Below, one piece after another: positions 1 through 5,447 of a DNA stretch of 5,447 nucleotides (the first letter of the stretch is position 1; each line of letters starts with the position of its first letter). The position numbers and the translations under genes are program-made. The stretch spans positions 1 to 5,447 of the forward strand of contig JBHIBA010000312.1 of the NCBI GenBank assembly GCA_046758845.1. Direction: 5' to 3'. The notes below the pieces were generated by a model. It was not told the origin of the DNA and did not search any database. It saw only the letters and a list, made by a program, of their open reading frames with translations. The stretch is from JBHIBA01 sp046758845 (lineage in GTDB: Bacteria; UBA8248; JACPRG01; G963555815).

Positions 1-1
1 G

Positions 2-883
2 GGCGCCCTGGCCGTCGATACGGGCTACCTGTATATGGTCCGGGCTTCGTTCCAGCGGGCGGCGGACGCGGCCGTGCTCGCCGGCGCGTCGGGGCTCGTC
101 ACGAGCCAGCAGGAGGCATCCTCCCGAGCCACCACCTTCGCCAACCTGAACCTCGCCACTCAGGCGGGCCTCAACGGCGCCCCCACCGTCACCTTCCCCA
201 CCGACACCACCATCAGGGTGACCATCACCGACCCGGCGGTGAGGCTCTACTTCGGGGGAGCCGTCGGAATTCCCACCGCTTCGGTCAGCGCCAGTGCGGC
301 CGCCGGTCTCTCCGCCGCCGCCTCGGTGAACGGGAATGCGGTGCCATTGGCCATCTACTGCAACAACCCCACCGGGTGCGAGGGGGTCCTGGCCGTGGGC
401 CAGACGCACTCCTCACGGCGCTATTGCGGGAATTTCTTTAATGGCAACAGCGAAGTCTGCGGCAACACAATCTCGACGGGTGAAATCTTTGTGGTAGGCG
501 TCACCTGGTGGGGAAACAACAGCAATTCGAGGTTTCGAAACTTCACTTACAGCGGCTACGACGGCACCCTTGGCATCGGGGATGTGGTTCGCGCCCTGCC
601 CGGCAACAGGAACGGCTGGCGCCGAGGAATGAGTGATCGCCTGTCCGAAGGGCGCAACAAGATGATCTTCTCCATCGTCCGGCCCGCCGGCGACGATGAC
701 GACGAGCGCGCACTGCAGATCCGCGACTTCGTCGAGGTCCGCGTCGACGATTTCTCTCGAGTGGGCAATACCGACGGGATGACGTTCGAGATCATCCGGG
801 TCGTGGTCTCGACGGAAGACTTTGCGACAGACGGCCAGGGCCTGGGGATCAACTCGATCTCCGGCGTTCGGCTGTCCGAATAG
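2..883 (+). CDS. TadG-like (TadE/G family) Flp pilus assembly protein, 5' truncated by window edge
   Basis: This reading frame is open from base 2 to a TAG stop at 881-883, giving a 293-residue C-terminal fragment. The internal ATG at 35 is probably not the start, because the codons before it already read ALAVDTGYLYMVRASFQRAA. That is the hallmark of the TadE/TadG N-terminal domain: the end of a membrane helix, then a D-x-G-x-L-Y-x-x-R segment and an AADAAVLAGA motif (fragment residues 20-29). Only the start codon and most of the transmembrane anchor should be missing, perhaps 15-30 residues. Residues about 62-103 are alternating beta-type sequence ending in VSASAAAGL, also typical of TadG N-terminal regions. 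The middle carries four cysteines (120, 126, 142, 153) and is rich in Asn, Gly and aromatics. The C-terminal part has an acidic run (DDDDE) followed by FVEVRVDDF. In Tad systems such proteins are membrane-anchored with most of the chain outside the cytoplasm, and act as minor or accessory pilus components. No von Willebrand A domain is evident, so it is shorter than large TadG proteins. Family assignment is good; the exact TadG role is inferred. Confidence 0.82.
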   Translation, partial: GALAVDTGYLYMVRASFQRAADAAVLAGASGLVTSQQEASSRATTFANLNLATQAGLNGAPTVTFPTDTTIRVTITDPAVRLYFGGAVGIPTASVSASAAAGLSAAASVNGNAVPLAIYCNNPTGCEGVLAVGQTHSSRRYCGNFFNGNSEVCGNTISTGEIFVVGVTWWGNNSNSRFRNFTYSGYDGTLGIGDVVRALPGNRNGWRRGMSDRLSEGRNKMIFSIVRPAGDDDDERALQIRDFVEVRVDDFSRVGNTDGMTFEIIRVVVSTEDFATDGQGLGINSISGVRLSE

Positions 884-900
884 GGAACGGTGTTCACAGC

Positions 901-938
901 CGGAAACCCCAAGGCAGGGATGATGGCTGGGGATTCCG
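901..938 (+). terminator. imperfect hairpin after the TadG-like gene, possible weak terminator or attenuator
   Basis: CGGAAACCCC at 901-910 pairs with GGGGATTCCG at 929-938, giving a 10-base-pair stem with one internal A-A mismatch and an 18-base loop. It starts 17 bases after the stop of the TadG-like gene. The bases that follow (TTCTCTGTGG) are only moderately T-rich, so it is not a textbook intrinsic terminator. It might partly uncouple this gene from tadZ or act as an mRNA 3'-end stabiliser. A chance inverted repeat in GC-rich DNA cannot be excluded. The rest of the 884-1089 gap shows a second short stem (GCTCT at 990-994 with AGAGC at 1000-1004) but no convincing sigma70 or sigma54 promoter and no credible gene. 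Confidence 0.3.
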
Positions 939-1074
939 TTCTCTGTGGCAAACCTGATACCTGGGACGCAACATATGAGGGGAAGGAGGGCTCTCTGGCA
1001 GAGCGCAGGAGCAGATTCGGGGTGCAAGAATCGGCCTGCCGGTGAGTCTATCAATGTGACTGCCGATTACGGGT

Positions 1075-1089
1075 GGAGAAGGTGAGAGG
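1075..1089 (+). promoter_or_regulatory. ribosome binding site of tadZ
   Basis: The purine-rich stretch GGAGAAGGTGAGAGG lies directly before the ATG at 1090. It offers GGAG 11 bases and AAGG 7 bases upstream of the start; the second has the better spacing. It supports ATG 1090 as the tadZ start, which also places the first beta strand of the receiver-like domain at residues 10-15, as expected for the family. Confidence 0.65.
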
Positions 1090-2283
1090 ATGGCGGAAGA
1101 AGAAAGCTTGTCCACAAGCATTTTGATCATTGACCCCGCGGAAAAACTCAAGGGGCCGGTAGAGGACCTGCTTGAGAAGGTCGGGGGATGGGAGATCCTG
1201 GGTTCGCTCCTCGAATGGGAGGGCAGCGCGGCGGAGGTCGGGAAACAGACGCCCGCCGTCGTCATTGTGAACCTGGATGCCGGCCTGAAAGAGGGTCTCG
1301 AGACCGCGGAAAAAATCTCCTCTGTTTCGCCGCATTCGGTCCTCCTGGGCGTCAGCGAGACGGAAAAAGGCCAGGGGGGAGAGTGGCTGATTCGCGGCGT
1401 GCGCGCCGGCTTCCGCGACTTTCTCAAGTTCCCCCTCGACGAGGAGGAGGTTGTCGCCGCTCTGTCCAGAGTCGCGAGGGAAGTGACGGGAGACCGGCAG
1501 CAGGGAGGACAGGTCGTTACCCTGTTCAGCCCGAGAGGAGGAAGCGGGCTCACCACCCTGGCGGTCAACCTTGGGATCGTCATGGCCAAGCAGCTCAAAA
1601 AGAAGGTCGCCATCATCGACCTCGACTTGGAATTGGGAGATGTGACCTTCTTTTTGAACCTCAGGCCCGGTCTGACCATCGGAGAACTTTCCGATCCGGA
1701 CCAGCTGCCCGTTGAGCAGGAAAAGCTGCAGGACGCCCTGTTGCCCCACGTGTCCGGAGTCGAAGTCCTCCCGGCCCCCACGGAGATCCATGAGGCCGAA
1801 AAGGTCTCCGAAGAGGGGGTCGCACAAATCATTCAACTGGCGCGCGGGATGTTCGACTTCGTTCTCGTCAATACCGCCCGCAACTTCTCGCCGATCACGC
1901 TGAGGGCCATGGATTTCGCCGACGTGATCTTGCTCCTGAGCCTTCCTCATCTGGCGGCCATCGCGGACGCCCGGCGAACGCTGGAGGTCTTCAAAAGGCT
2001 CGGCTTTGAAAACCGCGTTCGCCTGGTGGTCAACCGGATGACTCCCGATGAGGACGTCACCGCCCAGGAAGTGGAAAAGGCCCTCGAGCGACCCATCTTC
2101 ATGCTCCTGCCCTCCGACTATCGTCAGGTCATGCGGGCCATCAACCGGGGTCTTTCTCTGTGGGAGTACGCGCCGCGCTCGCAGGTCACGCGCTCCGTTC
2201 TCACTCTGGCGCAGAAACTGTCGACGGCCAACGACGTACCCGACGCCGACACGCAGAAAAAGAAGAAAAGGGGCTGGTTCTAA
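1090..2283 (+). CDS. tadZ: TadZ/CpaE, MinD/ParA-like pilus localisation protein with N-terminal pseudo-receiver domain
   Basis: This 397-residue protein has the two-domain plan of TadZ/CpaE, which positions the Tad machine in the cell and acts at the cytoplasmic face of the inner membrane. Residues about 10-128 form a response-regulator-like fold: ILIID (11-15), AVVIVNLD (56-63), LLGVSE (85-90), then RAGFRDFLKFP (105-115). The usual phosphoacceptor aspartate is Asn61, so it is a pseudo-receiver. Residues about 140-380 are a MinD/ParA-type P-loop domain. The deviant Walker A reads SPRGGSGLTT (147-156), with Arg149 in place of the signature lysine and Leu154 in place of the P-loop lysine. Walker A' is well kept (VAIIDLDLELGD, 173-184). 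The Walker B-like strand reads FDFVLVNTARN (255-265), with Asn261 where Asp is usual. Later conserved pieces are RLVVNR (311-316) and LPSDYRQVMRAINRG (340-354), both family-typical. The chain ends in a basic, aromatic tail, KKKKRGWF. Some divergence of the ATPase motif is known among TadZ proteins; loss at all three positions suggests altered or absent hydrolysis, which is inference. tadA follows after 46 bases. Confidence 0.93.
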   Translation: MAEEESLSTSILIIDPAEKLKGPVEDLLEKVGGWEILGSLLEWEGSAAEVGKQTPAVVIVNLDAGLKEGLETAEKISSVSPHSVLLGVSETEKGQGGEWLIRGVRAGFRDFLKFPLDEEEVVAALSRVAREVTGDRQQGGQVVTLFSPRGGSGLTTLAVNLGIVMAKQLKKKVAIIDLDLELGDVTFFLNLRPGLTIGELSDPDQLPVEQEKLQDALLPHVSGVEVLPAPTEIHEAEKVSEEGVAQIIQLARGMFDFVLVNTARNFSPITLRAMDFADVILLLSLPHLAAIADARRTLEVFKRLGFENRVRLVVNRMTPDEDVTAQEVEKALERPIFMLLPSDYRQVMRAINRGLSLWEYAPRSQVTRSVLTLAQKLSTANDVPDADTQKKKKRGWF

Positions 2284-2318
2284 GCAGGTTTAATTCATTC
2301 CAGGCCCCTGGGTGGGCT

Positions 2319-2323
2319 AGGAG
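2319..2323 (+). promoter_or_regulatory. ribosome binding site of tadA
   Basis: AGGAG sits 6 bases before the ATG at 2330, an ideal Shine-Dalgarno arrangement that fixes this start. The 46-base gap after the tadZ stop also contains GCCC (2304-2307), which can pair with GGGC (2314-2317) just upstream of the site. This mini-hairpin is too small to call a terminator, and readthrough from tadZ is likely. Confidence 0.7.
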
Positions 2324-2329
2324 AATCAG

Positions 2330-3664
2330 ATGAGCTTGGCGAACCGACTGAATGGAGGCGAGTCGACGACACCCCTGCCGGGGAACCAGTCGAAGGACTC
2401 CTTCGAGCTCAAGACCCGGGTGCACCGGATCCTCATCGAGCGTCTGGACCTCTCCAAACTGGCGACGGTGGAACGCGAGAAGCTGGAGGGAGAATTTCGG
2501 AAAGAAATCGCCCGGCTGATCCACGAGCTCAAGCCCGGCATCGGCCGGGCAGAAGAAGACCGAATGGTCAGAGAGGTCCTCGATGAGGTCTTCGGTCTGG
2601 GTCCCATCGAACCCCTTCTCCACGACCCGGACATCGAAGAGATCATGGTCAACAATTGTAGACAGGTCTTCTGCGCCCGCGAAGGAAAGATCTTCCTGAC
2701 AGACACCATCTTCAAAGACGACGATCATCTTCGGCACATCATCGACCGGATCGTCTCCCAGGTGGGAAGGCGCATCGACGAGTCTTCCCCCATGGTGGAC
2801 GCCCGGTTGTTGGACGGCTCCCGTGTGAACGCCATCATCCCTCCCCTGGCTCTGGATGGCCCCTGCTTGACCATCCGGAGATTCCCCAAAGACCGACTGA
2901 CGGCAATCGACCTGATGGCCTTCGGGACCATGAACCGGCAGATGGGCGATCTCCTGAAGGCATGTGTGGAGGCCCGCCTGAACATCCTCGTCTCCGGGGG
3001 TACGGGTTCGGGAAAAACCACCCTCCTCAACGTGCTCTCGGGATTCATCCCTGCCAGAGACCGGATCATCACAATCGAAGACTCGGCAGAGCTTCAGCTC
3101 CAACAGACCCATGTGGTCCGCCTGGAGACCCGCCCGGACAACCTGGAGGGCCGCGGGGGCGTCACGTCACGAGACCTACTGCGCAACTGCCTTCGAATGC
3201 GGCCCGACCGCATCGTCGTGGGTGAGGTTCGCGGGGGAGAGGCGCTCGACATGCTCCAGGCGATGAACACAGGCCACGACGGTTCCATCTCCACGGTTCA
3301 TGCCAACTCCCCTCGAGACGCGCTCAGCCGTGTGGAGATGATGATCGCGATCGCGGGAGTCGAGGTGCCGCTGCGGGCGCTGCGTCAACAGATGGCTTCT
3401 TCCATTGATTTGTTGGTTCACCTGAGCCGCCTGGAGGACGGGAGCCGGAAGATCACGAACATCACCGAGATCTCGGGCACCGAAGGAGACATGATCACCA
3501 TGGAGGACATTTACATCTTCCGGGAAGAGGGGCGGACCGAGGATGGGAAGATCAAGGGGACACATTCCCCCACCGGCGTACGCCCGAGGTTTTTCGATCG
3601 CTTCGAGGCTCTGGGCCTCGGAAATGGATTCACGATGGAGTTCTTCGACCAGGAAGCCGTCTGA
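2330..3664 (+). CDS. tadA: TadA/CpaF, Flp pilus assembly secretion ATPase
   Basis: This 444-residue protein is a complete member of the type II/IV secretion (VirB11/PulE-like) ATPase family, TadA/CpaF branch. It should form a cytoplasmic hexamer that hydrolyses ATP to power Flp pilin assembly through TadB and TadC. The N-terminal helical region (about 25-90) leads into GLGPIEPLLHDPDIEEIMVN (89-108), a hallmark of the family's N-terminal domain, followed by RIDESSPMVDARLLDGSRVN (148-167). All four nucleotide-binding motifs are intact: Walker A GGTGSGKTT (223-231, Lys229), Asp box ITIEDSAELQL (247-257), Walker B RIVVGEVRGGEA (294-305, Glu299), and His box TGHDGSISTVHAN (314-326, His316 and His324). 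The C-terminal stretch from ISGTEGD (381-387) to TGVRPRF (415-421) is the usual CpaF tail. Length is close to family average. It lies 46 bases after tadZ and 9 bases before tadB, as in most Tad operons. Nothing suggests loss of function. Confidence 0.97.
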   Translation: MSLANRLNGGESTTPLPGNQSKDSFELKTRVHRILIERLDLSKLATVEREKLEGEFRKEIARLIHELKPGIGRAEEDRMVREVLDEVFGLGPIEPLLHDPDIEEIMVNNCRQVFCAREGKIFLTDTIFKDDDHLRHIIDRIVSQVGRRIDESSPMVDARLLDGSRVNAIIPPLALDGPCLTIRRFPKDRLTAIDLMAFGTMNRQMGDLLKACVEARLNILVSGGTGSGKTTLLNVLSGFIPARDRIITIEDSAELQLQQTHVVRLETRPDNLEGRGGVTSRDLLRNCLRMRPDRIVVGEVRGGEALDMLQAMNTGHDGSISTVHANSPRDALSRVEMMIAIAGVEVPLRALRQQMASSIDLLVHLSRLEDGSRKITNITEISGTEGDMITMEDIYIFREEGRTEDGKIKGTHSPTGVRPRFFDRFEALGLGNGFTMEFFDQEAV

Positions 3665-3669
3665 GAGGA
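3664..3669 (+). promoter_or_regulatory. ribosome binding site of tadB overlapping the tadA stop codon
   Basis: AGAGGA shares its first base with the tadA TGA stop (3662-3664) and leaves 4-5 bases before the tadB ATG. A ribosome finishing tadA would sit on this site, consistent with translational coupling of the motor ATPase to its platform protein. Confidence 0.6.
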
Positions 3670-3673
3670 CTCA

Positions 3674-4660
3674 ATGCAACAGTTCGGGATCCTGTCTGCC
3701 GTTTTTATCTTCGTCAGCCTGTCGGTGGTAGGGGTTTTCTTTGTCCTCTTCAGCCGGAGCGAAAACCGGCTGTGGAGGAAGCGCCTGAGCCATATCCACG
3801 GACCTCCCCGGACTTCCTCCGCGCCCAAGCTGGTAATCGAGGAAGGTTCCCTATTCCGGGAGGAGCTGGTTCGCGGGAGTCCGATTCTGAGTCTTCTGCG
3901 CTCGATCATCCCCGGCGGCCTGTCCGACCTCGGCGCCCGATTGGAAAAGGCGGGAATGAGCATGGGTCCCCGCCACTTGGCCCGGGCCTGGGTGGTGATG
4001 ATTTTCTTGGGCGGCCTCGTCGGCATGGCCTTTCCCGCGAAGCTGGCCGGGTTGATTCTGGGCATATTGTTTGGCGCGATCGCGCCCTCCATCTTTCTGC
4101 ACATAAAGAAGGTGCGGCGGGAGAAGGCCTTTGAGCAGCAGTTTCCAGAGGCCCTCCGGCTCCTGTCCACCTCCCTGAAGGCAGGCCACGCCTTGCCGGT
4201 CAGCATCCGGATGTTGGGCGAGGAGCTCCCTCCCCCGGTGAGCATCGAGTTCCAGAAGGCGTCCGAGGAGACCCGGCTGGGCATGAGGATGGAAGACGCC
4301 CTGAAGAACATGCTCGCGCGCATCGACAGCCAGGACCTCCGCTTCTTCGTTACCTCGGTCATTATCCAGCGAGAGACCGGGGGAAACCTGTCGGACGTCC
4401 TCGAGCAACTGGATGCGATCATCCGCGAGCGGTTCAAGATACGCAGACAAGTGAAGGCGATCACGGCGCCCAGTCGCATGGCCGGTTATATGCTCGCCGT
4501 CCTGCCGATCGGAGTGGGGCTCATGTTCTCTATCATCAACCCCGAATACATGGAGCCCCTTTGGGCAACGCCGTTGGGCCGGTTCGTCGCAATTGCGGCC
4601 TTCGTCCTACAAGCGGTGGGCTATCTCGTCATCCGCCGGATCGTGAACTTCAAGTTCTGA
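3674..4660 (+). CDS. tadB: TadB, inner-membrane platform protein of the Flp pilus (T2SSF domain)
   Basis: This is a 328-residue polytopic membrane protein of the TadB family, one of two GspF-like platform proteins that couple the TadA motor to pilin insertion. A first transmembrane segment lies at about residues 5-27. A cytoplasmic linker follows, with GARLEKAGMSMGP (87-99), the 'L..AG' motif usual before the next helices. Two adjacent hydrophobic segments come next (about 105-120 and 123-143). The T2SSF domain begins at EQQFPEALRLLSTSLKAGHA (154-173) and continues through DLRFFVTSVIIQRETGGNLS (221-240) and IRERFKIRRQVKAITAPSRM (250-269), all strongly characteristic. Final membrane segments lie at about 270-288 and 302-322. 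The ATG at 3674 is supported by AGAGGA (3664-3669), which overlaps the tadA stop, so translation is probably coupled to tadA. It ends 9 bases before tadC. The gene is complete and looks ordinary. Confidence 0.96.
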   Translation: MQQFGILSAVFIFVSLSVVGVFFVLFSRSENRLWRKRLSHIHGPPRTSSAPKLVIEEGSLFREELVRGSPILSLLRSIIPGGLSDLGARLEKAGMSMGPRHLARAWVVMIFLGGLVGMAFPAKLAGLILGILFGAIAPSIFLHIKKVRREKAFEQQFPEALRLLSTSLKAGHALPVSIRMLGEELPPPVSIEFQKASEETRLGMRMEDALKNMLARIDSQDLRFFVTSVIIQRETGGNLSDVLEQLDAIIRERFKIRRQVKAITAPSRMAGYMLAVLPIGVGLMFSIINPEYMEPLWATPLGRFVAIAAFVLQAVGYLVIRRIVNFKF

Positions 4661-4663
4661 GGG
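4659..4663 (+). promoter_or_regulatory. ribosome binding site of tadC overlapping the tadB stop codon
   Basis: GAGGG begins inside the tadB TGA stop (4658-4660) and lies 6 bases before the tadC ATG at 4670. The arrangement repeats that of the tadA-tadB junction and supports ATG 4670 as the start. Confidence 0.6.
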
Positions 4664-4669
4664 CAAGAG

Positions 4670-5447
4670 ATGCCTGACTGGGTATTCTGGCTTTATTTTC
4701 TGAGCGGTTTCCTCCTGGTCCTCGGGGTGGTCCTCGTCCTCGTGGGTCGCCAAGGCCGGGTGCATTCGCGGCTGGTCCAGATCGGCCGGATGGGCCAGGA
4801 TACGCCCTTTAATGTCAGTGAGCCGGGATTCGGGGACGCCCTGCGCAGCGGTCTGAACCGTTTCGGTCGAGCCGTGTTGTTCGAGGTCTCAAAGCGCGTG
4901 CCCGTCGTGGATAAGAGCAGCCCCCAGCTTCGGCGGCAGATGGTCATGGCCGGGTTTTTGGCGCCGGAGGCAGCGCAGTTCTTTGCGGGGGCGCGGGTTG
5001 TGATGGCGCTGGCCATGTTCATCATCATGCTTACGATGTCCTTCACGGGCCTGGGCCCCGAACCCGGCGCGAAGTCCCTCCTCCTCGGTTTGCTAGGGGT
5101 CGCAGGCGGGTTTTTCCTTCCGAACGTCTGGCTCGGCCAAAGGGCCCGAAAGCGCCGGGAGGCCATCAACCGGGCGTTGCCGGACTTCGTAGACCTTCTC
5201 ATCATCTGCGTGGAGTCGGGCCAGGGTCTGGACCAGGCGATGAACCGGGTGGCCCGCGAACTCGAGACCGCCCATCCCGTCTTCAGCCCGGAGATCCACA
5301 TCATGAACTGGGAACTGAGGGCCGGAAAGCCCCGGGCGAATTCCCTCCGCAACCTGTACGCCCGCACTGGTGTCGAGGACCTCAAAACTTTTGCGGCCAT
5401 GATGATCCAGGCGGACCGCTACGGAGTCAGCTTCGGCCAATCCTTGC
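4670..5447 (+). CDS. tadC: TadC, inner-membrane platform protein of the Flp pilus (T2SSF domain), 3' truncated by window edge
   Basis: The frame is open from ATG 4670 to the window end with no stop, giving 259 codons plus one base. It begins MPDWVFWLYFLSGF, and residues about 5-25 form the first transmembrane segment. A cytoplasmic region with the 'L..QMVMAGFLAPEAAQFF' pattern (88-105) precedes two hydrophobic segments (about 107-126 and 136-152). The T2SSF domain then starts at RALPDFVDLLIICVESGQGL (168-187), a nearly diagnostic TadC signature with its single cysteine. It continues with ELRAGKPRANSLRNLYARTG (215-234) and FAAMMIQADRYGVSFGQSL (241-259). TadC proteins usually run to around 300-330 residues, so perhaps 45-70 residues with the last membrane helices are missing to the right. 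TadC is the partner and paralogue of TadB; together they form the platform on which TadA works. It starts 9 bases after tadB and is certainly in the same operon. Apart from the edge cut, no defect is seen. Confidence 0.95.
   Translation, partial: MPDWVFWLYFLSGFLLVLGVVLVLVGRQGRVHSRLVQIGRMGQDTPFNVSEPGFGDALRSGLNRFGRAVLFEVSKRVPVVDKSSPQLRRQMVMAGFLAPEAAQFFAGARVVMALAMFIIMLTMSFTGLGPEPGAKSLLLGLLGVAGGFFLPNVWLGQRARKRREAINRALPDFVDLLIICVESGQGLDQAMNRVARELETAHPVFSPEIHIMNWELRAGKPRANSLRNLYARTGVEDLKTFAAMMIQADRYGVSFGQSL

Noticed and set aside
35..37. ATG at 35 as the true start of the TadG-like gene.
   Set aside because: The frame is open upstream to the window edge and the codons before the ATG encode the conserved TadE/G motif, so the real start lies outside the window.
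940..1070. Possible promoter for tadZ in the intergenic gap (for example TATG near 974 or GATTAC near 1065 as a -10 box, TGGCA near 997 as a -24 element).
   Set aside because: No candidate has both elements with acceptable spacing; the matches are at chance level.
975..1085. A 36-codon plus-strand open frame (ATG at 975, TGA at 1083) in the gap before tadZ.
   Set aside because: There is no good ribosome binding site before it, the composition is arginine-rich and low in hydrophobic pattern, and such short frames are expected by chance in GC-rich DNA.
413..1950. Long minus-strand open frames opposite the TadG-like gene and tadZ.
   Set aside because: They are antisense shadows created by strong GC3 bias. 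Their translations are rich in Arg, Ser and Pro, show no family motif, and lie opposite a clearly recognised gene.
2300..2318. Small inverted repeats (CCAGGCCCCTGG, and GCCC/GGGC) between tadZ and tadA as a terminator.
   Set aside because: The stems are 4-5 base pairs, lack a T-run, and lie just before the tadA ribosome binding site, so termination there is unlikely.
2201..4479. Long minus-strand open frames opposite tadA and tadB (up to about 320 codons).
   Set aside because: The plus-strand genes carry complete, motif-rich proteins. The antisense products have no recognisable domain, and antisense open frames are common at this GC content.
1..5447. A previously undescribed system, mobile element or CRISPR array.
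   Set aside because: Every substantial coding region is accounted for by known Tad pilus families in their usual order. No direct repeat array, transposase, integrase, tRNA or unexplained gene was seen.

Overview
The window holds five consecutive plus-strand genes that together make up the core of a Tad (tight adherence, Flp/type IVc) pilus assembly locus. In order they are: the 3' part of a TadG-like pilus assembly protein (cut by the left edge), then complete tadZ/cpaE, tadA/cpaF and tadB, and the 5' two-thirds or more of tadC (cut by the right edge). No RNA gene, CRISPR array, insertion sequence or phage gene is visible. Outside the genes there is one 206-base gap, one 46-base gap and two 9-base gaps.

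The DNA is moderately GC-rich (roughly 60% by eye), with strong third-position G/C preference, ATG starts and good Shine-Dalgarno sites. That fits a GC-rich Gram-negative-type environmental bacterium, for example from the former Deltaproteobacteria or a neighbouring phylum. The sequence alone does not allow a firm taxonomic call, and the window contains no outer-membrane secretin (rcpA/cpaC) that would prove a diderm.

Layout: 2-883 TadG-like protein; 884-1089 intergenic, with one imperfect hairpin just after the stop; 1090-2283 tadZ; 2330-3664 tadA; 3674-4660 tadB; 4670 to the window end tadC. The tadA-tadB-tadC starts are tightly coupled: the ribosome binding sites of tadB and tadC overlap the stop codon of the gene before. 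This argues for one polycistronic mRNA from tadZ onward. Whether the TadG-like gene shares that mRNA is open.

In the expected machine, TadA is the cytoplasmic hexameric ATPase that drives Flp pilin assembly. TadB and TadC form the inner-membrane platform it acts on. TadZ is a MinD/ParA-like protein that places the apparatus in the cell. The TadG-like protein is an exported, membrane-anchored pseudopilin-like or accessory component. The pilin (flp), prepilin peptidase (tadV/cpaA), RcpC/CpaB and the secretin are presumably outside the window.

Nothing here is a new system. The most interesting feature is TadZ: its ATPase site departs from the MinD/ParA consensus at three key positions, and its N-terminal receiver-like domain lacks the phosphoacceptor aspartate. 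The cysteine-containing, Asn/aromatic-rich middle of the TadG-like protein is the least conserved-looking coding stretch.
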